From: Francisella philomiragia subsp. philomiragia ATCC 25015
GTDB lineage: Bacteria > Pseudomonadota > Gammaproteobacteria > Francisellales > Francisellaceae
Direction of reading: 5' to 3'
DNA length: 64,000 bases
Assembly: GCF_000156715.1 (NCBI RefSeq)
Contig: NZ_DS999311.1
Location: 62,001-126,000 of the forward strand
The notes under the pieces were generated by a model, which was given only the letters and a program-made list of their open reading frames with translations, was not told the origin of the DNA and searched no databases. The translations under genes and the position numbers were made by a program. The number at the start of each line of letters is the position of its first letter. The stretch's first letter is position 1. Positions 9,473 through 18,732 of the stretch are shown in pieces.

Positions 9473-9473
9473 G

Positions 9474-10529
9474 CTAAATATCATATCTTAACCACAATGG
9501 TAGAAAGCGCTTAATATCATTCATAAACTTAAATAAACCTACATTTAACTCAATATTACCATTAGGATCTGTTACTTTACGTGGGAATGCTATACCCGCA
9601 CCAAAAAGCCCTGATGCTATAATTCCAGTTGTAGGATCATAAACTCTAGCATCGATACTCTCTACACAAGGTATTCTTTGATCAAAACCTACTGCATAAA
9701 TAACTTTATTATATTCATGTAAATGCTTATTTATCTCTTCACTAGTTGATAGATACCTTTTGACTCGACTATCTAAATTTTGGGAGATATTTTTTCTAAC
9801 CCATTTAGCTGTCTCACCTTTTAAACCTGAGTTATCGTAAAGAATCCAATCCCCCATGTTGATAGCATATCTCAATGGTTGACGATAGAAATTAGCAACC
9901 TCTTCAATACCGAGCTCAATTAAATTTCTAATAATTATCATTGCCGAATGAGATGATCCAAATACAGCCACTCTATCACCATCAAGAAGATCTTTTTTTA
10001 ACTTAGATGGCGATAATGCCGTAGCAAGATCAATTTCTTTTGTAGTTTCAGGATTATGAATATTCAAAGTTTTAGGTATAGAGCCTGTAGCTAGAACAAC
10101 TTTCTCAGCCATATAGTTTTCTCTTGCGCCATAGAGATTCCATACGCCTTGAGCCACTTTCATTTCTGCAATAGTATCTAAACTATAGTCAACTTTTTGG
10201 AGTAAATTGTCCGTAATGTATTGCAAAGGTTCTGCAACATCTTTTAACTGTGAAAATCCTTGTTTATCATAATTTTCTAGAGCAAATTTTTGTAATCTTT
10301 TTTCAAACTCAAAAGATTTGATATCATTCAGAAATCTCAAAAATAACTCTACTGTTGTATTACTACTAACTTCTCCCCATTTTTTACCGAAATCACCAAC
10401 ACCGAAATTCGGATCAATCCAAAGTATATTTTTTGCATTTATACCACTGTCTAATAATTGTCCGATAGTTGCCATACCAGCAGGACCAGCACCTACCACT
10501 GCCCACTTATATCTTATAAAGCTTTCCAT
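9474..10529 (-). CDS. FAD/NAD(P)-binding oxidoreductase
   Basis: A 351-residue flavoprotein with the dinucleotide motif GAGPAG at residues 13-18 and a second Rossmann segment in RVAVFGSSHSAMIIIRNL around 190, the architecture of FAD-dependent monooxygenase or reductase families. A late VIYAVGFDQRIP block is the usual ATG-like motif. The substrate is not evident. It is divergent from a LysR-type gene across 135 bases, which commonly marks a regulator-target pair. Confidence 0.7.
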   Translation of the reverse strand: MESFIRYKWAVVGAGPAGMATIGQLLDSGINAKNILWIDPNFGVGDFGKKWGEVSSNTTVELFLRFLNDIKSFEFEKRLQKFALENYDKQGFSQLKDVAEPLQYITDNLLQKVDYSLDTIAEMKVAQGVWNLYGARENYMAEKVVLATGSIPKTLNIHNPETTKEIDLATALSPSKLKKDLLDGDRVAVFGSSHSAMIIIRNLIELGIEEVANFYRQPLRYAINMGDWILYDNSGLKGETAKWVRKNISQNLDSRVKRYLSTSEEINKHLHEYNKVIYAVGFDQRIPCVESIDARVYDPTTGIIASGLFGAGIAFPRKVTDPNGNIELNVGLFKFMNDIKRFLPLWLRYDI

Positions 10530-10620
10530 AATTAACCTAATTTATTTGCCTAAGACATATTATACTCAATCATCAATATACTGTCTCAATAAATCTTATC
10601 TATATTGAATATCAGAAAAT

Positions 10621-10646
10621 CTTATAATAAAATTTTGTAATATAAG
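10621..10646. promoter_or_regulatory. Inverted repeat in the LysR/flavoprotein divergent promoter
   Basis: CTTATA at 10621-10626 and TATAAG at 10641-10646 form a perfect six-base inverted repeat in an AT-rich context, in the gap between the divergent flavoprotein and LysR genes. LysR-type proteins bind interrupted dyads in such gaps. The site lies 18 bases before the regulator's ATG, so autoregulation is plausible. AT-richness makes chance dyads common. Confidence 0.3.
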
Positions 10647-10664
10647 TATTACTAAAATATAAAT

Positions 10665-11552
10665 ATGCGAATCACATTAAAACAATTACAGGTATTTGTA
10701 AATACAGCAAAATCTGAATCAATTAGCGCTGGTGCTGAAAAGTGTTTCATCTCACAAGCTGCTGCAAGTATGTCACTATCACAACTTGAAAATATGCTTG
10801 ATACGACGTTATTTGATCGTGTTGGCAAAAGAATGAAACTAAATGATAATGGTAAAAACCTACTAGCAAAGGCTATCAAAATTTTAGATGAAATTGAAGA
10901 GTTTGAATCATTTAGCTTAAATAGCACTCAATTATCTGGGAAAATAGTTATTGGTGCCAGTACCACAATAGCTAACTATGTATTACCAAAGTATGTAGCA
11001 ATGTTTAGAAAGTTACATCCAGACACAGATTTTGAAATTATTTCTGGTAATACAAAAGAAATTATAAATAGCGTTGAGTCACTAAACTGTGATGTAGGCT
11101 TTGTAGAAGGCGAATGTAATAGTAAAACATTAGAGACTTACCTTTGGACAAAAGATAGTCTAAAAGTAATTTGTCGTATTGACCACCCTTTAACTAAGAA
11201 AAAAAATATCAAGATAAAAGATCTTTTAGATTATGAGTGGGCAATGAGAGAACAGGGCTCTGGAACATTTGAAATATTTTTTAATGCTCTTGAAGATAAA
11301 GTATCAAGCATAAAAAAAGCTATAACTCTACGCAGCTCAGAAGCAATAAAGCAGTATATTGCATATAGCGACTGCTTAGCTTGTATATCTGAAGTAATTA
11401 CAACTCAAGCTTTAGATACTGCTAAATATTGCATACTTGAAACTAAAGAGCTCGATTTATCTAGAAACTTCTACAAACTACTTCACGAGAAAAAATACCA
11501 CACCACATTAACACAAGCTTTTTGTAAATTTGTAGAAGATGATATCAAATAG
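10665..11552 (+). CDS. LysR family transcriptional regulator
   Basis: A 295-residue LysR-type regulator. The N-terminal winged helix-turn-helix (MRITLKQLQVFVNTAKSESI, then SISAGAEKCFISQAAASMSLSQ) is clear, followed by a periplasmic-binding-protein-like effector domain from about residue 88. It resembles the CysB/CbbR-like branch without being assignable to one. No Shine-Dalgarno sequence is obvious before the ATG. The nearest likely target is the divergent flavoprotein. Confidence 0.85.
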   Translation: MRITLKQLQVFVNTAKSESISAGAEKCFISQAAASMSLSQLENMLDTTLFDRVGKRMKLNDNGKNLLAKAIKILDEIEEFESFSLNSTQLSGKIVIGASTTIANYVLPKYVAMFRKLHPDTDFEIISGNTKEIINSVESLNCDVGFVEGECNSKTLETYLWTKDSLKVICRIDHPLTKKKNIKIKDLLDYEWAMREQGSGTFEIFFNALEDKVSSIKKAITLRSSEAIKQYIAYSDCLACISEVITTQALDTAKYCILETKELDLSRNFYKLLHEKKYHTTLTQAFCKFVEDDIK

Positions 11553-11633
11553 CTAAGATAAAACTTGAAAATCTTAGACTTTGGAGTCATCTTTACATAA
11601 GTAACACAAATTCAAATAAACGGAGATAATAAA

Positions 11634-12209
11634 ATGTCTATAGGAATAATTCTACTGATAATTATAGCTATAGCTGCTGTATATATAGTTATGACTTACA
11701 ACAAACTAATAGCAGAGATCGAAACTGTCAAAAATTCTGAAAAACAAATCGATGTACAGCTTGATCGTAGAGCTAAAGTATTTGACTCATTAGTAAATGT
11801 TGTCAAAAAGTATATGGACTACGAGCAAACAACATTAAAGCAAGTTGTAGCACTAAGAAACCAAGCTAATCTAGCTAAAGCAAATGGCGATATTCAAGAG
11901 AGAATAAATGCTGAAAATCAAATTTCTGATCTAGCGAAAGGTATAAATGTTCAATTTGAGAATTATCCAGAGTTAAAAGCTAATCAAAACGTAATTCAGT
12001 TACAAGAGGAAATTACATCTACTGAAAATAAATTAGCTTTTGCTAAACAAGCTCTTAATGACTCAATAGAAAGATACAATGCCCATAAAAAATCCTTCTT
12101 TGCTAGCATGGTAGTTAATATCTTCAAGAAACTAAATGAAGAATTTGTATATTGGAATATCTCAGAAGAGAAAAAACAACAACTAGAAGACTCTAGAGTG
12201 GAATTATAA
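11634..12209 (+). CDS. lemA: LemA family protein
   Basis: A 191-residue protein with a single N-terminal membrane helix (about residues 3-21) followed by the long helical LemA domain (NKLIAEIETVKNSEKQIDVQ, then LDRRAKVFDSLVNVVKKYM). A good ribosome site, CGGAGA, precedes the ATG. The HtpX-like protease gene follows after one base. This lemA-htpX pairing is widespread and suggests a joint role in membrane-protein quality control, although LemA's own activity is not known. Confidence 0.88.
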   Translation: MSIGIILLIIIAIAAVYIVMTYNKLIAEIETVKNSEKQIDVQLDRRAKVFDSLVNVVKKYMDYEQTTLKQVVALRNQANLAKANGDIQERINAENQISDLAKGINVQFENYPELKANQNVIQLQEEITSTENKLAFAKQALNDSIERYNAHKKSFFASMVVNIFKKLNEEFVYWNISEEKKQQLEDSRVEL

Positions 12210-12210
12210 G

Positions 12211-13281
12211 ATGTCAAATACTGATAATCTACAATATGGCTCTGTTGACTGGCGTGAAGTTGTTCGCAAAAATACTTATCGCACATATTTTGTCATAGCA
12301 ACATTCCTAATTGTTTTTTTTCTGCTAGGAATTTTTGTTGACACATTTTGGCGATATGGTGAATTTGCAAGTGCTTACTACAATAGATATGGTATTGAGC
12401 TACCTATATCAAAAGTATTTTATGCATTAGCAACATTTCAAATACCACCTTATGCTACCATGATCATATCTGCTATAGCAGTAATTTGGATATTTATCAC
12501 TTTTAGTATGTATGACAAAATCATGCTATCTGGAACTGAATATCATGAGATCTCAGCAGATAATCAAGATCCCCTAGCTCGTCGTGTATATAATGTTGTT
12601 GAAGAAATGAAAGTAGCAGCTGGTATGCGATATATGCCAAAGGTTTTTTTAATTGATGCAAACTATATGAATGCTTTTGCATCAGGTTACTCAGAAAAAT
12701 CTGCAATGGTTGCTATTACAACAAAACTTGCAAACGCTCTTAATCGTGATGAGTTGCAAGCAGTTATGGCACATGAGCTAACTCATATTAGAAACCAAGA
12801 CATTAAGCTTAACTTGTTTACTATGGTTTTATCTAATATGATACTTATTATTATGGATTTCTTATTTTACTCCGCACTTTTCTCAGGAAACAATAATAAT
12901 AGCAGCAGCAATAATCGTAACAATAATGCTGCCGTATTTTTTATCATTATTATGATTTTAAGATATGTGTTACAAATTTTTACGATATTTATGATGCTGT
13001 TCTTAAGTCGTACAAGAGAATATATGGCAGATGCTGGAGCAGTTGAGCTAATGCGTACAAATGTACCAATGGCAAATGCACTACTAAAGATTGCTAGCGA
13101 TAGTAAAACAGCAGAAGCTCAATATAGCTATAAGCATAATAAAAATGAAAATCTACGCCGTGCATCATACATCTTTGATCCGCTAAGTGCTGGAATAGGT
13201 AGTGGAGATATGTCTGATATGTTCTCTACTCATCCATCTATCGAAAAAAGACTAGCTTCAATTGGTGTGAAAACAAAATGA
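12211..13281 (+). CDS. htpX: HtpX-like M48 membrane zinc metalloprotease
   Basis: A 356-residue protein with two N-terminal membrane helices (about residues 28-50 and 83-105). The zinc motif HELTH begins at His188, two further hydrophobic segments follow, and the third zinc-ligand block reads SRTREYMADAGAVELM. HtpX-type proteases degrade damaged inner-membrane proteins. A Ser/Asn-rich insert (NNNNSSSNNRNNN) sits in the loop between membrane segments after the active site. It is longer than the E. coli enzyme (293 residues), as in the LemA-associated subfamily. Confidence 0.85.
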   Translation: MSNTDNLQYGSVDWREVVRKNTYRTYFVIATFLIVFFLLGIFVDTFWRYGEFASAYYNRYGIELPISKVFYALATFQIPPYATMIISAIAVIWIFITFSMYDKIMLSGTEYHEISADNQDPLARRVYNVVEEMKVAAGMRYMPKVFLIDANYMNAFASGYSEKSAMVAITTKLANALNRDELQAVMAHELTHIRNQDIKLNLFTMVLSNMILIIMDFLFYSALFSGNNNNSSSNNRNNNAAVFFIIIMILRYVLQIFTIFMMLFLSRTREYMADAGAVELMRTNVPMANALLKIASDSKTAEAQYSYKHNKNENLRRASYIFDPLSAGIGSGDMSDMFSTHPSIEKRLASIGVKTK

Positions 13282-13370
13282 ATTGACTCTTTGCTCTTAA
13301 TAAGAGTAACTACTTTACCTCACAAAAATAAGTTATAATGACAATATGTTGAAGTTAATAGCTTATTGTT

Positions 13371-14309
13371 ATGAAAGTCAAAACTCAACCTTATGGTTTC
13401 ACTATAATTGAGTTAATTACAACTATAACAATAATTACTATCTTAGCATCACTTGCTACGGCAACATATTCCAACTATGTAATTAGAACAAAGATAGCCA
13501 CAGAGGTTTCTGTATTAACCACTAGAGCTAAGGAAATTTATGATCTCAAAAGAAATGGTAAAGATTTTTCTCAATTAGATGGTGACTACTCTGAAATTAA
13601 TGAATATGCAGCTCTGACTAAAAATATTGGTACAGCTGGTGGAATAGGAGTAGTTAATGGATACGCAGAGATTATGGTGCGACCAGAATTAGTAGGCGCC
13701 GACTCTGTAAGATGGCGGTGCGTAGTTGCTGGTAATATATTGACAGAGTCCAACATACCCAGCCATTGTATACTTGGTGATGCTACTTTCTTTAGAATAT
13801 TAAAAGAAAATAATATGATCTTTAGTGAGGATAGTTTCCAATATGATGAAATGCCTGTTAATGATGATAATTGGGGCAAAGTTGATACTGATAGTGACTT
13901 TTTCGGTAAATGGTATATAACCGGTGGAGATAAACAAATAGAAATATGGAATAACTTTGATAATATTGATGATATCCGACCAAATGTCGCTGAACTTGAT
14001 GGCGATAAAAATGAAATTGTAGACTTCTCTTATGACCTAGCATCAAAAGGCTTTGATAGTATGCAAATGTCATTCGACTACTACTCTAGAACAGGTGATA
14101 GCTCAAGTAATTTTGAAATTTACCTAGGGGATGAGCTTGTCTACACACATGATAGTTTTGCCAAAGGCTGGCAAACTATTAATATTGATTTACAAAATAC
14201 TAGTGCTTCAGGTAAAACGCTAACACTAAGAGAGTCCGGGAAAGATGATAGTTACGGTGCACTAATAGATTTAGAATCAATTAGAGTGACTCCTAATAAA
14301 ATCACTTAA
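13371..14309 (+). CDS. Type IV pilin-like protein with C-terminal lectin-like domain
   Basis: The nine-residue basic leader MKVKTQPYG is followed by FTIIELITTITIITILASL, a class III pilin signal with Glu at mature position 5. PilD processing after Gly9 is therefore expected. The pilin helix and a short globular part run to about residue 140, with one Cys pair (in WRCVV and SHCILG) suiting a disulfide. From about residue 165 there is an extra beta-rich domain (DNIDDIRPNVAELDGD, then MQMSFDYYSRTGDSS, then ESGKDDSYGALIDLESIRV). It resembles carbohydrate-binding beta-sandwiches of large bacterial adhesins. At 312 residues it is about twice a normal pilin, so a minor pilin or tip adhesin is more likely than a fibre subunit. 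Confidence 0.8.
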   Translation: MKVKTQPYGFTIIELITTITIITILASLATATYSNYVIRTKIATEVSVLTTRAKEIYDLKRNGKDFSQLDGDYSEINEYAALTKNIGTAGGIGVVNGYAEIMVRPELVGADSVRWRCVVAGNILTESNIPSHCILGDATFFRILKENNMIFSEDSFQYDEMPVNDDNWGKVDTDSDFFGKWYITGGDKQIEIWNNFDNIDDIRPNVAELDGDKNEIVDFSYDLASKGFDSMQMSFDYYSRTGDSSSNFEIYLGDELVYTHDSFAKGWQTINIDLQNTSASGKTLTLRESGKDDSYGALIDLESIRVTPNKIT

Positions 14310-14429
14310 AGTTCTAAAGCTTGGAACTATAAATTTAGTAACAAATATATTATAATCATTACATTAAATTGTTATTCTTAAACAATTTCAACACATTAGA
14401 TCTAAAATTTAAATAACAAAGAGATATAA

Positions 14430-14753
14430 ATGTCAGAACAAGAACCTCGTAAAAAACTTTCTTTAGGTAGTAGAAAAAAGCTATCAGTAAACAGAACTTC
14501 TAGTCTAAGCACAAACCTTAAAACTAGACTACAAGCCAAGAAAGAAGATAATATCCAAAACTTTTTTAATAACGCTAATAAAGAGCTTCGTGAGCTATAT
14601 CAACAAAGACAAACATTAGAGGATCAGATCAAACAAATTGAACAAAGGCTTCTTTTTGCAAAAAGTGAGCCATTGCAAGAGTTTTTATTTGAATTAAAAT
14701 CACAAGATTTTGATCTACTAGCTAAGATAAACTCTTATATAAATACTCTTTAA
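14430..14753 (+). CDS. Hypothetical basic coiled-coil protein
   Basis: A 107-residue protein I do not recognise. The N-terminal 35 residues are basic and Ser-rich with a twice-used RKKLS motif. The rest is strongly helical and probably a coiled coil (NKELRELYQQRQTLEDQIKQ). There is no signal or membrane segment, so it should be cytoplasmic. An AAGAGA purine stretch precedes the ATG. It converges on rph with 34 bases between the stops. A nucleic-acid-binding N-terminus is possible but unsupported. Confidence 0.6.
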   Translation: MSEQEPRKKLSLGSRKKLSVNRTSSLSTNLKTRLQAKKEDNIQNFFNNANKELRELYQQRQTLEDQIKQIEQRLLFAKSEPLQEFLFELKSQDFDLLAKINSYINTL

Positions 14754-14787
14754 GATTTTATTTTATAAGAATTATGTTTATTAAGAA

Positions 14788-15495
14788 CTAGAATATACTT
14801 TCAAATATTTCTTTAATACCTTTTTTAGCAAGACCTAGCATTTTAGCAAACTCTTCTTCTGAGAAGTCTTTGCCTTCTGCTGTACCTTGAATCTCAATCA
14901 TACCACCATTTGAGTTCATAACTACATTCATATCTGTTTCAGCATTCGAGTCTTCATCATAATCTAAATCAAGTACAGGCTCATTGTTGTAAATACCTAC
15001 AGATATTGCAGCAACTTGAGACATTAATGGATTAGTTTGTTCATCAAGCATACCATTTTGCTTCATATAATCTATAGCATCCCTGATAGCTAATGATGCT
15101 CCAGTAATAGACGCTGTACGTGTGCCACCATCCGCTTGGATTACATCACAGTCGACTTTGATAGTATTCTCACCTATTTTCGTTAAATCAACACTTGCAC
15201 GTAATGCTCTACCAATTAGTCTTTGGATTTCTTGTGTTCTACCAGATTGCTTACCTCTAGCAGCTTCTCTATCCATACGAGTATGAGTTGAACGCGGTAA
15301 CATACCATATTCAGCAGTTAACCACCCCTCACCAGAATCTTTTTTGAATCTTGGTACGCCAGCAACTACAGAAGCTGTACATAAAACTTTAGTATCACCA
15401 AATTCTATTAAAACTGAACCTTCAGCATGTTTTGTAAAATTATGTGTAACTTTTAAAGTACGTAATTGATCGTTATTTCTTCCACTTGGACGCAT
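14788..15495 (-). CDS. rph: Ribonuclease PH
   Basis: A phosphorolytic 3'-5' exoribonuclease that trims tRNA 3' ends. The 235-residue length and the blocks [64 protein letters not shown] (interrupted here only for reading) and [19 protein letters not shown] are those of RNase PH, including the catalytic Asp block near residue 180. It is divergent from ubiC. Confidence 0.95.
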   Translation of the reverse strand: MRPSGRNNDQLRTLKVTHNFTKHAEGSVLIEFGDTKVLCTASVVAGVPRFKKDSGEGWLTAEYGMLPRSTHTRMDREAARGKQSGRTQEIQRLIGRALRASVDLTKIGENTIKVDCDVIQADGGTRTASITGASLAIRDAIDYMKQNGMLDEQTNPLMSQVAAISVGIYNNEPVLDLDYDEDSNAETDMNVVMNSNGGMIEIQGTAEGKDFSEEEFAKMLGLAKKGIKEIFESIF

Positions 15496-15592
15496 TTTGG
15501 AACCCTTTTAATTAAATTCATAAGTATTAAGTGTATAATTATACAAATCGATATTAAAATAAGAAACCTTAAGTTTAAGGTATTTCTGATAT

Positions 15593-16108
15593 ATGAATAT
15601 TATTAATAAACAAAACTTATCAAAAGTAGAAAGATACTGGCTTAATGATGCAAAAAACTTAGTTACAAGCCTATCAAAAGGCTATGGTGAAATTATATTA
15701 GATAAGATCTCTCAGAGTTTTACAAATGTTAATCAGTTAGAAGCATCACTATTAGATATTAAGTCTGCATTAGTACGACAAATAACTCTTTCAAGCATCA
15801 ATCAAACATTAATTTTTGCTAGGACAATTATTCCCTGTGATACTTATGATTTTTTTTCTCAAGAAGTTGATAACCTTGGTACAAAACCAATTGGTGATAA
15901 TCTACTTTTTGAAAAATCTAAATTTACTCGTGATGAATTTATAATCCGGAAGTTATCTAGTGATGATTTTTATCAAGAAGCAAATAGGCATATTAAGCAA
16001 GAAATCTTTTCTCGTAGTTCGATATTTACATACAAAGAGAATCAAAAGCTTAAATTTTTAATTACAGAATATTTTCTAGTTTTACCGGAGTTTTGTAATG
16101 CAGAATAA
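15593..16108 (+). CDS. ubiC: Chorismate pyruvate-lyase
   Basis: A 171-residue protein recognised from conserved UbiC blocks: [15 protein letters not shown] near the N-terminus, FARTIIP about residue 79, [13 protein letters not shown] about 103, and a C-terminal [20 protein letters not shown]. UbiC removes pyruvate from chorismate to give 4-hydroxybenzoate, the first ubiquinone precursor. It overlaps the start of ubiA by 11 bases, the classic ubiCA order, which strongly supports a call that sequence divergence alone would make uncertain. Confidence 0.88.
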   Translation: MNIINKQNLSKVERYWLNDAKNLVTSLSKGYGEIILDKISQSFTNVNQLEASLLDIKSALVRQITLSSINQTLIFARTIIPCDTYDFFSQEVDNLGTKPIGDNLLFEKSKFTRDEFIIRKLSSDDFYQEANRHIKQEIFSRSSIFTYKENQKLKFLITEYFLVLPEFCNAE

Positions 16109-16955
16109 TACAAAATTCAAAGCATATATTATGCTAATGAGATTGCATCGCCCTATTCCAATACTACTAATTCTTTGGCCAACTCTTACTGCATTGGTTT
16201 TGGCAAGTCATGGTATTCCAGATATTAAATATTTAATTATCTTCACTATTGGTGTAGTTGTAATGCGTACGGTGGGTTGTATTGTTAATGATATCGCAGA
16301 CATAGATTTTGACAAACATGTAGAGCGTACTAATACTCGCCCTTTAACTAGTGGAAAACTTAGTGTCAAGAATGCTTTATATTTGTGTCTAGCTCTTACA
16401 ATAGTTGCTTTTATCTGTGTATTATTTCTAAACTTATACACAATTTTACTATCATTTGTAGCTCTATTTTTAGCTGTTTTATATCCATTTTGTAAAAGGT
16501 TCTTTGCAATACCTCAGCTAATCCTTGGTTTAGCATTCAACTTTGGTATTTTTATGGCATTTTCTGCTATAGAAAATCAGATACCACTCGAAGCTTGGAT
16601 ATTTTATCTATCAACAATATGTTGGACTATAGCTTACGATACTATCTATGCATTAGCTGATCGAGATTTTGATTTAGAAATTGGTATTAAGTCATCAGCT
16701 GTTTTATTTGGAGATAAAGTATTTAAGTACATCTTTTTATTCAATTTCATATCATTAATACTTTTGATAACTCTAGGTATATATCTAAGCTTTAATATTA
16801 TTTTTTACATAGGTGTTGTTATTAGTGCTTTTTTATTTATCAGAAATTATTTCTTATACAAAAAACTAGGTATAGCTAACTGTATAAAAGCTTTTTCTGA
16901 TAATCATTGGATTGGCTTGATAATATTTATCGTAGTAGTTATACAATATCTTTAG
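16098..16955 (+). CDS. ubiA: 4-hydroxybenzoate polyprenyltransferase
   Basis: A 285-residue integral membrane prenyltransferase attaching the polyprenyl tail to 4-hydroxybenzoate. Two Asp-rich motifs are plain: [20 protein letters not shown] and [16 protein letters not shown]. They coordinate Mg-diphosphate. About eight membrane helices are present. It starts inside the end of ubiC and is followed by a DCC-family gene. Confidence 0.93.
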   Translation: MQNNTKFKAYIMLMRLHRPIPILLILWPTLTALVLASHGIPDIKYLIIFTIGVVVMRTVGCIVNDIADIDFDKHVERTNTRPLTSGKLSVKNALYLCLALTIVAFICVLFLNLYTILLSFVALFLAVLYPFCKRFFAIPQLILGLAFNFGIFMAFSAIENQIPLEAWIFYLSTICWTIAYDTIYALADRDFDLEIGIKSSAVLFGDKVFKYIFLFNFISLILLITLGIYLSFNIIFYIGVVISAFLFIRNYFLYKKLGIANCIKAFSDNHWIGLIIFIVVVIQYL

Positions 16956-16969
16956 TAAAGGATTTTTTT

Positions 16970-17329
16970 GTGATTAAAGTTTTCTATGATGGTAAATGTG
17001 GATTATGCTCAAAAGAGATAAATCACTATAAAAATATAGCACCAGAAAATATTTTTGAATGGATTGATATTACCGAAATATCTGAAGAAAGTCTTAACAA
17101 AGAAGATTTAGATACTCTATCTTGTCTGAAGCTATTTCATGTCAAAGATAACGAAGGTAAATTTCATACTGGAGTTGATGCCTTTATCATAATATGGAGC
17201 CAATTAAACAAATGGAAAAAGTTAGCAACTATTATTAAACTACCACTAATATATGGTTTTGCTAAAATTATATATAGTCTGTTTGCGAAATGGCGTTTTA
17301 ATCGTTTAACCCATTGTAAAATAAAGTAA
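16970..17329 (+). CDS. DCC (DUF393) family thiol-disulfide oxidoreductase-like protein
   Basis: The frame is open from 16907 inside ubiA, but a GTG at 16970 preceded by AAAGGA at about seven bases fits the family start IKVFYDGKCGLC, giving 119 residues. The FYDGxCGLC motif is diagnostic of the DCC/DUF393 family, thioredoxin-like proteins of unclear substrate. A C-terminal hydrophobic stretch (YGFAKIIYSLFAKWRF) is also typical. It follows ubiA by 14 bases. Confidence 0.78.
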   Translation: MIKVFYDGKCGLCSKEINHYKNIAPENIFEWIDITEISEESLNKEDLDTLSCLKLFHVKDNEGKFHTGVDAFIIIWSQLNKWKKLATIIKLPLIYGFAKIIYSLFAKWRFNRLTHCKIK

Positions 17330-17346
17330 CCTAAACTGGAGAGTAA

Positions 17347-17742
17347 ATGAACTTAATAATTGGTGCGATCTTAGGTTTTATATCAGTAGCTTTTGGTGCT
17401 TACGCAGAACATGGTTTAAAATCTCAAATTTCAGCTGAACATTTTGAATTTATAATGACAGCTATACGTTATAATCAAACCTATGCTATCGTAATTAGCG
17501 GTATTGGAATAGCTCTTTTAAGTAGTAAGAGCTTATCACGATGTTTAACTCTTAAACTAAGCAACTTATTTTTTATAGTTGGCACAATATTATTTAGTTT
17601 TAGTATTTATATTTCTGTGGTTTATAATATACCTATTATTTTGAAGCTAGCACCATTAGGTGGCACCACACTGATGATAGGCTGGCTAATGCTAATTTTA
17701 GCTGCTGTTTTTTTGAAGAAGAACCTAAAGAGAAGCTTATGA
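17347..17742 (+). CDS. DUF423 (YgdD-like) membrane protein
   Basis: A 131-residue protein with four membrane helices. The N-terminal ILGFISVAFGAYAEHGLKSQ matches the DUF423 signature GAFGAHGLK, followed by a Tyr-rich block (IRYNQTYAI) and a final GGTTLMIGWLMLI helix. The function of the family is unknown. A TGGAGAG ribosome site lies just before the ATG, and the stop overlaps the start of the next gene by four bases. Confidence 0.8.
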   Translation: MNLIIGAILGFISVAFGAYAEHGLKSQISAEHFEFIMTAIRYNQTYAIVISGIGIALLSSKSLSRCLTLKLSNLFFIVGTILFSFSIYISVVYNIPIILKLAPLGGTTLMIGWLMLILAAVFLKKNLKRSL

Positions 17743-18152
17743 AGAGATATATAATTACACTAGTATTATGTATATTTGTCTTATCGGATACTGGCTTTGC
17801 AGATACCAAAGATAATCAAGGATATATAGTCAAACTTTACTTTGGCAGAACTATGAAAGATGATAAAGATAATATCTCTTACGTTTCAGATAAGATGTTC
17901 AAAAATTTTGAGAACAAATACATAACACCCGCTTTCCCTGATGGTTATACTGAAAATGATGCTAGAGGCTATTGGCGTAGCCCAACAGGAACTACGTATA
18001 GTGAAAAAACTAAAGTTGTCACAATACTTGCAGATGATAAATCAAAACAACTTGAGCAAAAAGTAAACAATCTAGTTAATGTCTACGAGAAAACATATCA
18101 TCAAGAAAGTGTTTTGGTAACGTACACAAAGACAGATTATTCTTTTATTTAA
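17739..18152 (+). CDS. DUF3574 family exported protein
   Basis: A 137-residue protein with a clear signal peptide (residues 1-21, ending in GFA). The mature part has the DUF3574 pattern: VKLYFGRTM, then FENKYITPAFPDGYTENDARGYW, then a TKVVTILAD strand. The function is unknown. It is the last core gene before the integrated element, whose left attachment site begins four bases after this stop codon. Confidence 0.75.
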   Translation: MKRYIITLVLCIFVLSDTGFADTKDNQGYIVKLYFGRTMKDDKDNISYVSDKMFKNFENKYITPAFPDGYTENDARGYWRSPTGTTYSEKTKVVTILADDKSKQLEQKVNNLVNVYEKTYHQESVLVTYTKTDYSFI

Positions 18153-18155
18153 AAC

Positions 18156-18180
18156 TGGCGGAGAGGAAGGAATCCGAACT
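18156..18180 (+). repeat. attL-type copy of the tRNA-Ser 3' end
   Basis: Twenty-five bases beginning TGGCGGAGAGGAAG match the 3' end of the tRNA-Ser gene at 30234-30258 with three mismatches, and the first 14 bases are identical. This is the expected scar of site-specific integration into the tRNA 3' end and defines the left edge of the 12.1-kb element. Confidence 0.85.
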
Positions 18181-18232
18181 ATAAGCACTAAAGCCTTTAT
18201 TTTTAATAGTTTCAAAATTTTGATATAAAAAA

Positions 18233-18254
18233 AGGATACGTTTCAGGATACGTT
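18233..18254. repeat. Left integrase arm-type sites (two AGGATACGTT copies)
   Basis: AGGATACGTT occurs at 18233-18242 and again at 18245-18254, a 12-base period. The same tandem pair with the same period lies at 30100-30121 beside integrase 1. Only the two-base linker differs. Matched pairs just inside both ends fit arm-binding sites of a tyrosine integrase. Confidence 0.65.
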
Positions 18255-18313
18255 TTTTGTAAAGTACCCCCCTGTTTTTGCCAAAATTTTATATTTTTTT
18301 TACTACTACAAAA

Positions 18314-18586
18314 CTAAATCACTATCACACAATAATTTAGATTATTTTTTATTAGTAGCTCTTGTAGTGTCATTTCTACAAAATCCCGCTCTGACTGTTC
18401 CAATACTTTTGCAAATTCTTTGGCTAGTTCTATAGTGATAGGTTTTCTATTATTTTCTATATCGCAAATATATTGCTTAGATACTCCCAATTTGGTTGCT
18501 AGCTCTGTTTGAGTGATATTTTTAGATATTCTAGTAGTTTTGACAATATCAGATAGATTTAATCTGCTTTGCTCTTTGGTTTCCAT
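18314..18586 (-). CDS. XRE family repressor-like protein
   Basis: A 90-residue helix-turn-helix protein (SDIVKTTRISKNITQTELAT, then KLGVSKQYICDIENNRKPI), the Cro/C1 type. It lies at the far left of the element, distant from the integrase end. A nine-base inverted repeat overlaps and precedes its start codon, pointing to autoregulation. It could be the element's master repressor or an antitoxin-like regulator; nothing resembling a toxin adjoins it. Confidence 0.8.
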   Translation of the reverse strand: METKEQSRLNLSDIVKTTRISKNITQTELATKLGVSKQYICDIENNRKPITIELAKEFAKVLEQSERDFVEMTLQELLIKNNLNYCVIVI

Positions 18587-18619
18587 ATCATATAGTATTA
18601 GATGTTTTTATATATGATA
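18586..18619. promoter_or_regulatory. Operator-like inverted repeat at the XRE gene
   Basis: TATCATATA at 18586-18594 and TATATGATA at 18611-18619 form a perfect nine-base inverted repeat with arm centres 25 bases apart. The left arm touches the ATG of the XRE gene, a position where bound repressor would block its own expression. The adjoining 15 bases TATGATACTCTATTT (18613-18627) recur exactly at 21855-21869. Confidence 0.5.
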
Positions 18620-18732
18620 CTCTATTTAGTGTACTTGTAATAAGATACGCTCACATTTGAGCCTATAAGTTTTGAATCTAACAAATTACATTAAATATTA
18701 TTAATAGATATATCCAATTTTGGATACATTTA

